19,512 bases of DNA from CAYJPV01 sp964396055 (GTDB lineage Bacteria; Acidobacteriota; Vicinamibacteria; Vicinamibacterales; JAKQTR01). Shown in pieces: positions 1 to 8,700 of this stretch. The notes under the pieces were generated by a model. It did not search any database. It was not told where the DNA came from and was given only the letters and a program-made list of their open reading frames with translations. Every line of letters begins with the position of its first letter. Position 1 is the stretch's first letter. Both the position numbers and the translations under genes were made by a program. The stretch spans positions 1 through 19,512 of the forward strand of contig CAYNDV010000084.1 of assembly GCA_964396055.1 (NCBI GenBank), read 5' to 3'.

Positions 1-92
1 GGGGGCGGCGATCCGGGGTCGTTGCATGATCGCGTGTCACAGAAACACCCGATTCTGCGCGGTCTGATTTGATCTGGCGGGAATGCGCGAGG

Positions 93-134
93 GCTTAGGA
101 GGCGGCTGCTCTATCCGCTGAGCTACACGCGCCC
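93..134 (-). tRNA. 5' half of tRNA-Arg (anticodon CCU), incomplete
   Basis: Read on the minus strand, the segment has a G/C-rich acceptor 5' strand, the usual TA-GCTC, an 8-nt D loop closed by GAGC, the stem GCCGC and the anticodon loop CTCCTAA with CCT at 99-97. Homology then stops. The 3' anticodon stem should read GCGGC but reads GCCCT, and no T-arm with a TTCRA loop follows in the 92 bases left in the window. A 7-base match (31-37 pairs with 125-131) could be a relic acceptor pairing, but it would imply a ~100-nt molecule without a T loop. It may be an interrupted gene, an integration scar, a decayed copy or a chimeric contig end. The 5' half is convincing; a functional tRNA is not shown. 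Confidence 0.55.
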
Positions 135-146
135 TGGCAAAAGATC

Positions 147-152
147 ATTATA
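147..152 (-). promoter_or_regulatory. -10 box of the tRNA promoter
   Basis: On the minus strand this is a perfect TATAAT, ending 12 bases before the first acceptor base at 134, the normal distance for a tRNA with a very short leader. The -35 region around 169-175 is a poor match. The box suggests that the truncated tRNA is, or was, transcribed. Confidence 0.55.
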
Positions 153-165
153 CCGGTTGGCGGGC

Positions 166-208
166 AAAACACGACGGGCCGGCCCGGCGCCCGCGGCGCC
201 GACCGGCC
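166..208 (-). terminator. Probable intrinsic terminator after the OmpA-family gene
   Basis: On the minus strand, 208-195 pairs with 191-177 to give a 14-bp, almost all G/C stem with one bulged G and one G-U pair, closed by a GCG loop (194-192). A TTTT run follows seven bases later (169-166). It lies about 30 bases after the ompA-like stop codon and before the tRNA promoter. The short and slightly displaced U run lowers certainty. Confidence 0.5.
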
Positions 209-240
209 CCCAAACAGCGTCCCGACCCCCGGCGCCCGGC

Positions 241-1200
241 CTACTTGGCCGTGATGATGAAGTGCGCCCGGCGGTTGCGCGCCCAGCAGGCCTCGGTGGC
301 CTCGCCGCAGAACGCCTGCGACGGCCCCCGCGACACCATGTCAATCCGCGACGCCGGGATACCGAGCGACAGCAGGTACTCGCGCGCGGCGTTGGCCCGC
401 CGCTGGCCCAGTTCCACGTTGTACTCCTGCGTGCCGCGCGGGTCCGCGTACCCCTCCACCCGCACGGTCGTGCTGGCCCAGCGCTGCAGCCACGCCGCGT
501 TGCGCTGCAGCACCTCTTCGCCGTCGGCCCGCACATCGTCCTTGTCGAAGTCGAAGAAGACGTCGCCGAGCGGGTGCTGCGCGTTGAGCTCGTCGAGGCT
601 CATCCGGGCGAACAACTCCTCTTCGGTCGGCGCGCCAGGCGCCGCCGGCGGCGGCACCGGCGCCGGCATCGCCACGGGGACGGGCTCGGGCGCCTTCGGC
701 TCTTCCCACGGAATCGTGGGCGGACGGCGGTCACCGTTGACGACGATGCGCCACAAGCGCGTGCCCCGGTCCTTCAGGGTCGCCGGATAGTAGTACCAGG
801 CCTCGCCGTCGGCCATCCCCCGCAGGACGCGGATGTCGATGGTGCCGAAGTGCACGACGCCCGCCTCGGTCTCGGTGACCTTGACGTCGTAGCGGGCCCA
901 GTCCACCTGGGTCAGCCCGACGAACTTGATGACCTCGATCTGGTCCACGTCGGACAGGGGCACCTTGAAGGCGCCGGCCGGCCCGTGCAGCCAGAGGTAG
1001 TGCACCCCGCCGTAGTCCCAGACCGTCTCGTTGACGCGGAAGTCCTCCACGACCACCGACGTCTCGGGCTGGGTCCGGTCCGGATACACGTAGGCTCTGA
1101 AGCGCTTCGCGTCGGCCGACGCGGGCGCCCACCAGAGACCCGCCACGACCACCGCGAGCAGCGCCAGGACGACGACGACGACAGGTGCTTGCTTTCTCAT
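241..1200 (-). CDS. OmpA/Pal-family peptidoglycan-binding envelope protein
   Basis: The 319-residue protein opens with a basic start and a long Val/Leu/Ala hydrophobic stretch ending in APASA, a Sec signal peptide or uncleaved anchor; no lipobox Cys is visible. Residues about 30-160 form a domain I do not recognise, rich in aromatic and acidic residues. A Pro/Ala linker (about 165-195) leads to a C-terminal OmpA domain: FFDFDKDDVR, VEGYADPRGTQEYN, LGQRRANAAREYL and NRRAHF are the classic Pal peptidoglycan-binding motifs, with Asp and Arg ligands kept. Known family members tether the outer membrane to the cell wall. The ATG at 1200 was chosen; a GTG at 1203 directly precedes it, and neither has a clear ribosome site. 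It lies 53 nt after apt and may be co-transcribed, though TTTAGT-17-GATAAC just upstream could be a weak promoter. Confidence 0.88.
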   Translation of the reverse strand: MRKQAPVVVVVLALLAVVVAGLWWAPASADAKRFRAYVYPDRTQPETSVVVEDFRVNETVWDYGGVHYLWLHGPAGAFKVPLSDVDQIEVIKFVGLTQVDWARYDVKVTETEAGVVHFGTIDIRVLRGMADGEAWYYYPATLKDRGTRLWRIVVNGDRRPPTIPWEEPKAPEPVPVAMPAPVPPPAAPGAPTEEELFARMSLDELNAQHPLGDVFFDFDKDDVRADGEEVLQRNAAWLQRWASTTVRVEGYADPRGTQEYNVELGQRRANAAREYLLSLGIPASRIDMVSRGPSQAFCGEATEACWARNRRAHFIITAK

Positions 1201-1256
1201 CACGTCGTCGTTATCGGACCGACCCCGCCGGAACTAAAGGGCCTGCGCTGGATTGC

Positions 1257-1802
1257 TCAGTAATGCAGCACGCTGAACACCTGCTCGCCGGCCAGCTTCG
1301 ACCGGCCCTGCAGGAAGTCCAGCTCGATCAGGAACGCCAGGCCGTGCAGGCGCCCGCCCAGCCGCTTCACCAGCGACACCGCCGCCGCGGCCGTCCCGCC
1401 CGTCGCCAGCACGTCGTCCACGATGAGCACCCGCTGGCCCGCCGTGATGGCGTCCTCGTGCAGCTCGATGGCGTCCGATCCGTACTCCAGGTTGAACGAC
1501 TCGCGGACGGCCTTCGCCGGCAGCTTGCCCGGCTTGCGGATCGGGCAGAAGCCGGCGCCCAGGCGGTCGGCCACCGGGCCGCCGAGGATGAACCCGCGGC
1601 TCTCGATCCCGACGACAACGTCGATACCGGCGCCCATGAAGGGCACCGCCAGCTGGTCGATGGCCGCCTTGAATCCCTCGCCTTCGCGCAGGAGCGTGGT
1701 GATGTCGTAGAACAGGATGCCCGGCTTCGGGAAGTCCGGCACGTGGCGGATCTTCAGCTTGAGGAACTCGGGACCGTGCAGCGGCGTGCTGGACTGTGCC
1801 AT
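1257..1802 (-). CDS. apt: Adenine phosphoribosyltransferase
   Basis: The 181-residue protein matches Apt over its length: FPKPGILFYDITTLL near the N terminus, GIESRGFILGGPVA, the KPGKLP loop and the PRPP-binding signature VLIVDDVLATGGT near the middle. Apt converts adenine and PRPP to AMP and pyrophosphate in cytosolic purine salvage. The start at 1802 gives the usual family length; upstream in-frame sequence runs through the acylphosphatase gene and looks non-native. A modest GAGGGTGAG lies upstream of the ATG. It begins 7 nt after the acylphosphatase stop, so the two form an operon. No regulatory site was seen between them. Confidence 0.95.
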   Translation of the reverse strand: MAQSSTPLHGPEFLKLKIRHVPDFPKPGILFYDITTLLREGEGFKAAIDQLAVPFMGAGIDVVVGIESRGFILGGPVADRLGAGFCPIRKPGKLPAKAVRESFNLEYGSDAIELHEDAITAGQRVLIVDDVLATGGTAAAAVSLVKRLGGRLHGLAFLIELDFLQGRSKLAGEQVFSVLHY

Positions 1803-1809
1803 GGTGTGC

Positions 1810-2085
1810 TCACCCTCGGATGGAGAACTCGTGATACAGGCCCGTCGGGGGCCCCTCGTCGCGGTCCACGGCGTGCACGCGCGCGCCGGCGGGGCCGTTG
1901 TTGATCGCGATCTCGAACCGGTCAAGGGCTTCGCGTTCGCCTTCCGCCACCGCCTCCACCGCCCCGTCGGGCAGGTTCCGGACGTACCCGGTCAGCCCCT
2001 CCCGCTTCGCGGCCGCGTAGGTGAAATAGCGGAAGCCGACGCCCTGGACTCGCCCCATGACGCGGAATGTGCGGGACTGGCGCAT
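1810..2085 (-). CDS. acyP: Acylphosphatase
   Basis: The 91-residue protein has the standard acylphosphatase length and core: RVMGRVQGVGFRYF holds the phosphate-binding loop with the catalytic Arg (VGFR), followed by GYVRNLPDGAVEAVAEGE with the catalytic Asn region, and a C-terminal beta strand. Acylphosphatases hydrolyse carboxyl-phosphate bonds such as those of acetyl or carbamoyl phosphate in the cytosol. The ATG at 2085 was chosen over an upstream in-frame start because GCGAGG lies 9 bases upstream and the family begins here. It is the first gene of the acyP-apt operon and is divergent from the large oxidoreductase gene. Confidence 0.93.
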   Translation of the reverse strand: MRQSRTFRVMGRVQGVGFRYFTYAAAKREGLTGYVRNLPDGAVEAVAEGEREALDRFEIAINNGPAGARVHAVDRDEGPPTGLYHEFSIRG

Positions 2086-2113
2086 CGTCTGTGGCCTCGC
2101 AACCAACCCCGGG

Positions 2114-2142
2114 ATTATATTGAAGAGATATGCCCCAGTCAT
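2114..2142 (-). promoter_or_regulatory. Promoter of the acyP-apt operon
   Basis: On the minus strand, ATGACT (2142-2137) and a perfect TATAAT (2119-2114) are separated by 17 bases, a good sigma-70-type arrangement. The start site would fall near 2107, leaving a ~20-nt leader with the GAGG ribosome site. The -35 lies inside the first codons of the divergent gene, so the two transcription units share DNA. Confidence 0.6.
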
Positions 2143-5100
2143 CCGCGCCGTCCGTCACCCTCACCCTCGGGGTTCCCGGATTCACGTACGCCGATCTTCA
2201 CGATCCCCTCCGCCTTCGTGACCTGCACGACACGTTCCTCGCCGAGGTGGCCCGCGCCGACGCGCCGCTTGCCCGGGCCTGGGACGAATTCCGGGCGCAG
2301 CCGGACGTCCCTCGTCCGGCCACCGACGTGTCGATGCTCTACGTGCGGATGGCGCCTCATGTGAGCCGGTTCGTGGCGCGGTTGTTCGGGGTGGAGGCCG
2401 AGGCCGGGGCGATGGCCTCCGCCACGCGGGCCCACGATGCCCTGTTCCGGTTCAAGGTGGACTTCGTGCGCCGGCGGGTCGTCCCGCTGCTCAAGGGCGG
2501 CGCGCCGCCCGCGCCGCAGCCGGGCGATGACGAGGCCGTGCGCGCCATGGTGACGGCCCAGTTCCCGAGCGACGAAGAGATGGCCGTCGCCCGCGTCGGC
2601 TGCCAGCTGCTCGATCGCGAAGTCGCCGCCGGCAAGTCCGGCGACGAACGGGAGCAGGCGGCCGTCGCCGCATCGATCGAGGCCCTGAAGCGCTGGTGCG
2701 CGGCGCGCCTGCGCGGCGAAGCCTATCGGGACTGGGTGGCCTTCCGGCTGGCCGGCAATGTCGATCACTTCGCCCTGGTACACGTCGAGCATCCCGACCC
2801 GCAGCGGCCCACCGTGCTCGAGGGCCCGGCTGCCCATCTGCGCCGGCGCGACGGGTTCGGGCTCACCGACCAGCGGATGACGGCGCGCGAGGTGCTCGGC
2901 GAGATCCACTACTGCGTGCTGTGCCACGAGCGCGACAAGGACTCGTGCAGCAAGGGTCTCCTGGACAAGGCGGGCGCCACGGTCTCGAACCCGCTGGGCA
3001 TCGAACTGGAGGGCTGCCCGCTCGACGAGAAGATCAGCGAGATGCACCAGTCGCGCAAGCACGGCGACGCCATCGGCGCCCTCGCGCTGGTCACCGTGGA
3101 CAATCCCATGTGCCCCGGCACCGGCCACCGCATCTGCAACGACTGCATGAAGGCCTGCATCTTCCAGAAGCAGGAGCCCGTCAACATCCCGCAGATCGAG
3201 TCGGGCGTGCTCACCGACGTCCTGCGCCTGCCGTGGGGCGTGGAGATCTACGGGCTGCTGACGCGGTGGAACCCGCTCAACGTGCGGCGGCCGTACGCCC
3301 TGCCCTACAACGGACGCAAGGTGCTCGTCGTCGGCCTGGGCCCGGCCGGCTACACGCTGGCCCACTACCTCGTGAACGAGGGCTTCGGCGTCGTGGGCGT
3401 GGACGGCTTGAAGATCGAGCCGCTGCCCGAGGCCCTTACGGGAACGGCCACCAACCCGCCGGCGCCGGTCCGCGACTGGGCCGAGATCTACAGCCCGCTC
3501 GACGAACGGCCGCTCGAAGGCTTCGGCGGCGTCTCCGAGTACGGCATCACGGTGCGCTGGGACAAGAACTTCCTCACGCTGCTGCACCTCACGCTGGCCC
3601 GCCGGCAGTCATTGCGGATGTACGGCGGCATCCGGTTCGGCGGCACCCTCTCGCTCGACGAGGCCTGGGCGTACGGGTTCGACCACGTGGCCATCGCCGC
3701 AGGAGCGGGCAAGCCGACCATCGTGGACATGAAGAACAACCTGCTGCGCGGCATCCGGCAGGCCAGCGACTTCCTGATGGCGCTGCAGCTCACGGGGGCC
3801 TTCAAGCGGCAGGCGTTTGCCAACCTCCAGGTGCGGATGCCGTGCGTCGTCATCGGCGGCGGCCTGACGGCCATCGATACGGCGACCGAGGTGATGGCCT
3901 TCTACCCGCTGCAGGTCGAGAAGATCGTGGACCGCTACGACGCGCTGTGCGCGGGATCGGGCCAGGCCGCTGTTCGGAGCGTGTTCGACGCCGAAGAACT
4001 GACGCGGCTCGACGAGTTCCTGGCCCACGGCCGCGCCGTGCGCGCCGAGCGGGCCCGGGCCGCCGCGGCCGGCGAGGCGCCGGACTTTGTGCCGCTGATG
4101 CAGGCGTGGGGCGGCGTGTCGCTCGTCTACCGCAAGGGCATGCTCGACTCTCCCGCCTACCGTCTGAACCACGAGGAGATCACGAAGTCCCTCGAGGAGG
4201 GCATCCGGTTCGTGGAGCGCATGAACCCGGAAGAGGCCATCCCGGACGAGCACGGCCACGTCTCGGCGGTCCGCTTCCGCGAACAGATCTGCGACAACGG
4301 CAGGTGGCGCGACGGCGATGCGGTGGTGACGATGCCCGCCGGGTCCGTGTTCGTGGCGGCCGGCACCACGCCGAACGTGACCTACGAACGCGAGTATCCC
4401 GGCACGTTCCAGCTGGACGAGAAGAAGAAGTTCTTCAAGCCGCACGCGATCGCGCGCACCGCCGACGGGACGCCGTCGCTCGTGCCCGCCCGCGAGGGCT
4501 TCTTCACGTCGTACGCGAAGGACGGGCGCTTTGTCACCTACTACGGCGATAACCACCCGAAGTACGCGGGCAACGTCGTGAAGGCCATGGCCTCCGCCCG
4601 CGACGGGTACGTGCACGTGGCCGGCCTCTTTCCAGACGCCGCCGCCGAGGTGCCGGCGCCGGTCCGCGAGGCGCGCGCCGACGAATGGTCGGCCTTCACG
4701 GCCCACCTGGACGATGAATTCCTGGCGCGCGTCGAACGCGTGGTCCGGCTCACGCCGACAATTGTCGAGGTGGTGGTGAAGGCCCCGGCCGCCGCGCGCC
4801 ATTTCCAGCCGGGGCAGTTCTACCGGCTCCAGAACTTCGAGACGCTGGCGCCGGCCATGGGGGCGGCGCCCGACGGCCCGCGCATGCTCATGGAAGGCCT
4901 GGCGCTGACGGGCGCCTGGGTGAACAAGGAGAAGGGCCTGCTCTCGATGATCGCCCTCGAGATGGGGGTCTCGAGCCGGCAGTGCGCGTACCTCAAGCCG
5001 GGCGAACCGGTGCTGGTGATGGGACCGACGGGCGCGCCCACGGAGATCCCGCACGGCGAACGCGTGCTGCTGGCCGGCGGCGGCCTGGGCAACGCGGTGC

Positions 5101-5705
5101 TCTTCTCCATCGCGAAGGCCCTGCGCGCCAACGGCAACCAGGTGCTGTACTTCGCGGGCTACAAGAAGGGCGAGGACCTCTTCAAGCGCGAGGAGGTGGA
5201 GGCTGCCACGGACCAGGTGATCTGGACGACGGACGCGGGCGCGGCCATCGCGCCCAGCCGCCCCCAGGACGCCCACTTCCGGGGCAACATCGTGCAAGCG
5301 ATGATTGCGTACGCACAGGACCAGCTGGGCGCGCAGCTCGTGCCGCTGAAGACCGTGGACCGCATCATCGCCATCGGATCGGACCGGATGATGGCCGCCA
5401 TCAAGCTGGCCCGCCTGACCACGCTGGAGCCCTTCCTGAAGGAAGACCACGTGGCCATCGCCAGCATCAACTCCCCGATGCAGTGCATGATGAAGGAAGT
5501 CTGCGCCCAGTGCCTGCAGCGGCACGTCGATCCGAAGACGGGCAAAGAGACCATCATCTTCACGTGCTTCAACCAGGACCAGCACATGGACCAGGTGGAC
5601 TTCCCGAACCTCTCCGCCCGCCTGCGCCAGAACACCGTGAAGGAGAAGCTCGCGGGCCTCTGGTTCGACAAGCTGATGGCGGAAAGGCCCATGGAAAGGG
5701 TCTGA
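2130..5705 (+). CDS. Fused iron-sulfur flavoprotein: GltD/NfnB-like half plus PyrK/NfnA-like half
   Basis: The 1191-residue cytosolic protein has four parts. Residues 1-255 are mostly helical and unrecognised. Residues about 258-350 form the Cys-rich iron-sulfur domain of the GltD/NfnB type (C262, C265, C273, C296 in GCPLDEKI, C328, C336, C339, C343). Then comes a GltD-like disulfide-oxidoreductase fold with FAD motif VLVVGLGPAG (398-407), a second nucleotide motif VVIGGGLTAID (about 573) and AAGTTPN. From about 860 a ferredoxin-reductase/PyrK module follows: QPGQFYRL for flavin, LLAGGGLGNAV (980-990) for NAD(P), and a terminal C1119-x5-C1125-x2-C1128-x17-C1146 set fitting a 2Fe-2S site. NfnAB normally consists of two subunits that couple NADH, NADPH and ferredoxin; here both are on one chain. 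Activity as an Nfn, a sulfide dehydrogenase or another oxidoreductase is inferred. No GltB large subunit is nearby. A weak GAAGAG precedes the ATG. Confidence 0.85.
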   Translation: MPQSSAPSVTLTLGVPGFTYADLHDPLRLRDLHDTFLAEVARADAPLARAWDEFRAQPDVPRPATDVSMLYVRMAPHVSRFVARLFGVEAEAGAMASATRAHDALFRFKVDFVRRRVVPLLKGGAPPAPQPGDDEAVRAMVTAQFPSDEEMAVARVGCQLLDREVAAGKSGDEREQAAVAASIEALKRWCAARLRGEAYRDWVAFRLAGNVDHFALVHVEHPDPQRPTVLEGPAAHLRRRDGFGLTDQRMTAREVLGEIHYCVLCHERDKDSCSKGLLDKAGATVSNPLGIELEGCPLDEKISEMHQSRKHGDAIGALALVTVDNPMCPGTGHRICNDCMKACIFQKQEPVNIPQIESGVLTDVLRLPWGVEIYGLLTRWNPLNVRRPYALPYNGRKVLVVGLGPAGYTLAHYLVNEGFGVVGVDGLKIEPLPEALTGTATNPPAPVRDWAEIYSPLDERPLEGFGGVSEYGITVRWDKNFLTLLHLTLARRQSLRMYGGIRFGGTLSLDEAWAYGFDHVAIAAGAGKPTIVDMKNNLLRGIRQASDFLMALQLTGAFKRQAFANLQVRMPCVVIGGGLTAIDTATEVMAFYPLQVEKIVDRYDALCAGSGQAAVRSVFDAEELTRLDEFLAHGRAVRAERARAAAAGEAPDFVPLMQAWGGVSLVYRKGMLDSPAYRLNHEEITKSLEEGIRFVERMNPEEAIPDEHGHVSAVRFREQICDNGRWRDGDAVVTMPAGSVFVAAGTTPNVTYEREYPGTFQLDEKKKFFKPHAIARTADGTPSLVPAREGFFTSYAKDGRFVTYYGDNHPKYAGNVVKAMASARDGYVHVAGLFPDAAAEVPAPVREARADEWSAFTAHLDDEFLARVERVVRLTPTIVEVVVKAPAAARHFQPGQFYRLQNFETLAPAMGAAPDGPRMLMEGLALTGAWVNKEKGLLSMIALEMGVSSRQCAYLKPGEPVLVMGPTGAPTEIPHGERVLLAGGGLGNAVLFSIAKALRANGNQVLYFAGYKKGEDLFKREEVEAATDQVIWTTDAGAAIAPSRPQDAHFRGNIVQAMIAYAQDQLGAQLVPLKTVDRIIAIGSDRMMAAIKLARLTTLEPFLKEDHVAIASINSPMQCMMKEVCAQCLQRHVDPKTGKETIIFTCFNQDQHMDQVDFPNLSARLRQNTVKEKLAGLWFDKLMAERPMERV

Positions 5706-5718
5706 CGGCTTCTTGCGC

Positions 5719-8700
5719 CTACTTGATCGCTTGGATCTTCTTCTTCGCGATCTCCCGGTTGAACGCCGCCAGGTCCGCCTTCAGGACGGCATCGAGCTTC
5801 GCGAGTTGCGCGTCGAGGGCGGCTGCCAGTTCCGCGAACACCGCGTACGACTGCGTCGTCGGCCGGCCGTCACCCGCCTCCACCACACCCTGCAGGGCCG
5901 CCAGCTTGTTGTTCAGCTTGATCGGGTAGTTCAGCGGGTCCTGGCTGCTGCGGTTGCGGTGCTGGTAGATCTCGCCCTCGATGTCCGTCAGCTTCTTCGT
6001 CAGCGCCTCACCCAGGGCGGCGGCCGGTGACAGCTTCTTGTCCTTCTGCGTTGCCGTCCACTGCTTCACGCGTTCCGCCACCTGGTCCTTGACCGTCCGG
6101 ATCCGGATGACCGCCTCGTTCGCCGCGGTCACCTTGTCGCGGATCTTCGACGCCAGCGCGAACTGCTCCACGAGATCGGCGTCCGTCACGCCGGCGACGC
6201 CCGGGTGCCGCGCGACGGCAAACGACTGCGTCTGCACGTCCGGCCCGGCCGTCACCCGCACCTGGTACGTCCCGGGCGGCGCCAAGGGCCCGCGCGTGCT
6301 GGCGGCCCACATGATCATGCCCGGGAAGTCCTTCGCCCCCGCGTAGCGCAGATCCCAGACGAAGCGGTTCATGCCGGCGGCCACCGGCACCCGCGCCACC
6401 GGCGCCCGGGAGAACTCCTCCTCCGACGGCGGCGCATCCGCCTTCGGCGTTTCCTTCGGCGCCACGCCCGTGTAGGTGTTCACGACCTGGCCCTTCGCAT
6501 CCAGGATCTCGACCGTCACCTTCTCGGCCGCGGCCTTCAGGTAATAGTCCACCGGGACGCCGCGGTCCACCGAACGGGTCACGTCGGGCGGATCGAAGAG
6601 ATGCAGGGCCGCCCCCGCCACCGCGGGCGTGAACTGGCGCAGGATGGCCGCGTTGTCGAGGATGTAGAACGAGCGGCCGTGCGTGCCGATGACCAGGTCC
6701 TTCTCCGTCGAGACGATGCCGTGCACCGGCGTCACGGGCAGGTCGAGGCGCAGCGACTGCCACGCGGCCCCGTTGTCGAACGACACATAGATGCCGTGCT
6801 CGGTACCCAGGTACAGCAGACCGGCCTTGCGCCGATCTTCGCGGATGACGCGCGGGAAGTCGGTGGCGGGTATCCCGCTGACGATCTTCGTCCACGTCTT
6901 TCCGTAGTCGTCGGTCCGGTAGACGTAGGGCGACCGGTCGGCGCGCTGGTACCGGTTGGCCGCGAGGTACGCCGTACCCGCCTTGTGCGGCGACGCCTCG
7001 ATCAGGCTCACGCGCGCGAACTCGGGCAGGTCCTTCGGGGTGACGTTCTCCCACGCGACGCCACCGTTGCGCGTGACGTGCACCAACCCGTCGTCCGACC
7101 CCGCCCAGATCGTCTGGGCTTCGTGCGGCGAGGGCGCAATGGTGAACACGGTGGCGTAGGTCTCGACGCCGGTCTGGTCCAGGGTGATCGGCCCGCCTGA
7201 CGGCCCCATCGTGGACGGGTCGTGCCGCGTCAGGTCCGGGCTGATGCGCTCCCAGCTCTGGCCCTCGTTGGCGGTGCGCCAGACGTGCTGCGACCCGGCG
7301 TAGAGCACCGAGGGATCGGTGGGCGAAAAGACGATGGGGAACGTCCACTGGAACCGCTCGCGGATGTCGCTCGACGAATGGCCCATGGGATTGTCGGGCC
7401 AGATGTTGACCGCGCGCATGCGGCCGGTCCGGCGGTCGAGCCGGGTCAGGTATCCGCCGTAGCTGCCCGCGTAGAACACGTCAGGGTTGCGGGGGTCGGG
7501 GGCGATGTAGCCGCTCTCGCCGCCGCCCACGTCGTACAGCGGCCCGCCGCCGACGCTCGACACGCACGCGGTGCTGTTGTCCTGCTGCGCACCGCACACG
7601 TGATACGGCACGTGGGTGGTGACGAACACGTTGTAGAACTGGGCCGTGGCGAAGTCCTGGTCCGTCCACGACTCGGCGCCGCTCACCGACACGTTGGCGC
7701 CGCCGTCGTTGGCGTTGATCATCCGCAGGGGATCGTTGGGCGCAATCCACAGGTCGTGGTTGTCGCCGTGCGGCACGCGGTAGGTCCGGTACGTCTTGCC
7801 GGCGTCCGTGGACTTGTAGAACCCCGTGTTCAGGACGTACACCGTGTCGCGGGCCTTCGTGTCGGCGTAGATGCGCGTGTAATAGAACGCCCGCTGCCGC
7901 AGGCGCCGCTCGTCGTTGGCCAGCTTCCACGTGGCGCCGCCATCGTCGGACAGGAACACGCCGCCGTTCTCGTTCTCGACGATCGCGTACACGCGCTGCG
8001 GGTCCACGGGCGACACCGACACGCCCACCTTGCCCCAGACACCCGCGGGCAGCCCCGGGTTCTTCGTCAGTTCGGTCCACGTGGCGCCGCCGTCCGTCGA
8101 CTTGAAGAGGCCGCTGCCGGGCCCGCCGCTCGACAGCGAATGCGGCGTCCGGTTGACCTCCCACAGGCCCGCGTAGAGCACGTCAGGATGGCCGGGGTCC
8201 ATCGACAGATCGACCGCGCCGGTCTTCTCGTCGCGGAAGAGCACGCGATCCCAGGTCTTGCCGCCGTCCTTCGTCCGGAAGACGCCTCGCTGCGGGCTCG
8301 CCGCGTAGGGGTTGCCGAGGGCCGCGACGTACGCCACGTCGGGGTTGGTCGGGTGGATGCGGATCCGCGAGATGGCCATCGTCTCGGCCAGGCCGGCGTG
8401 GGTCCAGGTCTTGCCGCCGTCCGTCGTCTTGTAGACGCCGTCGCCCTGGATGATGTTGCCGCGCAGCTGCGTCTCGCCCATGCCGACGTACACGACATCC
8501 GGATTCGACTCGGCCACCGCCACCGCGCCCACCGACGAGGTCTTGAGGGCCTTGTCGGTGACGGCGCGCCACGTGGTGCCGCCGTCGGTGGTCTTCCACA
8601 GGCCGCCGCCGGTGGCGCCGAAGTAGTACTCCAGCGGCCGGGCGGCGCTGCCCGCCGCGGCGGTGGATCGCCCGCCTCGCGCCGGGCCGATGCTGCGCCA

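Noticed and set aside
1..92. Group I intron in the tRNA-Arg anticodon loop
   Set aside because: No internal guide sequence complementary to the 5' exon end (CCUCCU) was found just after the break, and no clear P3-P7 core is visible. It remains untestable because the window ends. A tRNA-Sec reading was also dropped because the anticodon is CCU and there is no T arm.
157..1263. 368-codon plus-strand open frame opposite the OmpA-family gene
   Set aside because: Arg-rich shadow; the minus strand encodes a clear Pal-type domain.
3609..5585. Long open frame (658 codons) on the minus strand inside the oxidoreductase gene
   Set aside because: It is rich in His, Arg, Asp, Val and Leu in the pattern of a reverse-frame shadow in GC-rich DNA; the plus-strand frame has clear cofactor motifs throughout.
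2130..5705. Glutamate synthase small subunit (gltD)
   Set aside because: The GltD-like half is present, but the protein is more than twice GltD length with a PyrK-like half attached, and no gltB is adjacent.
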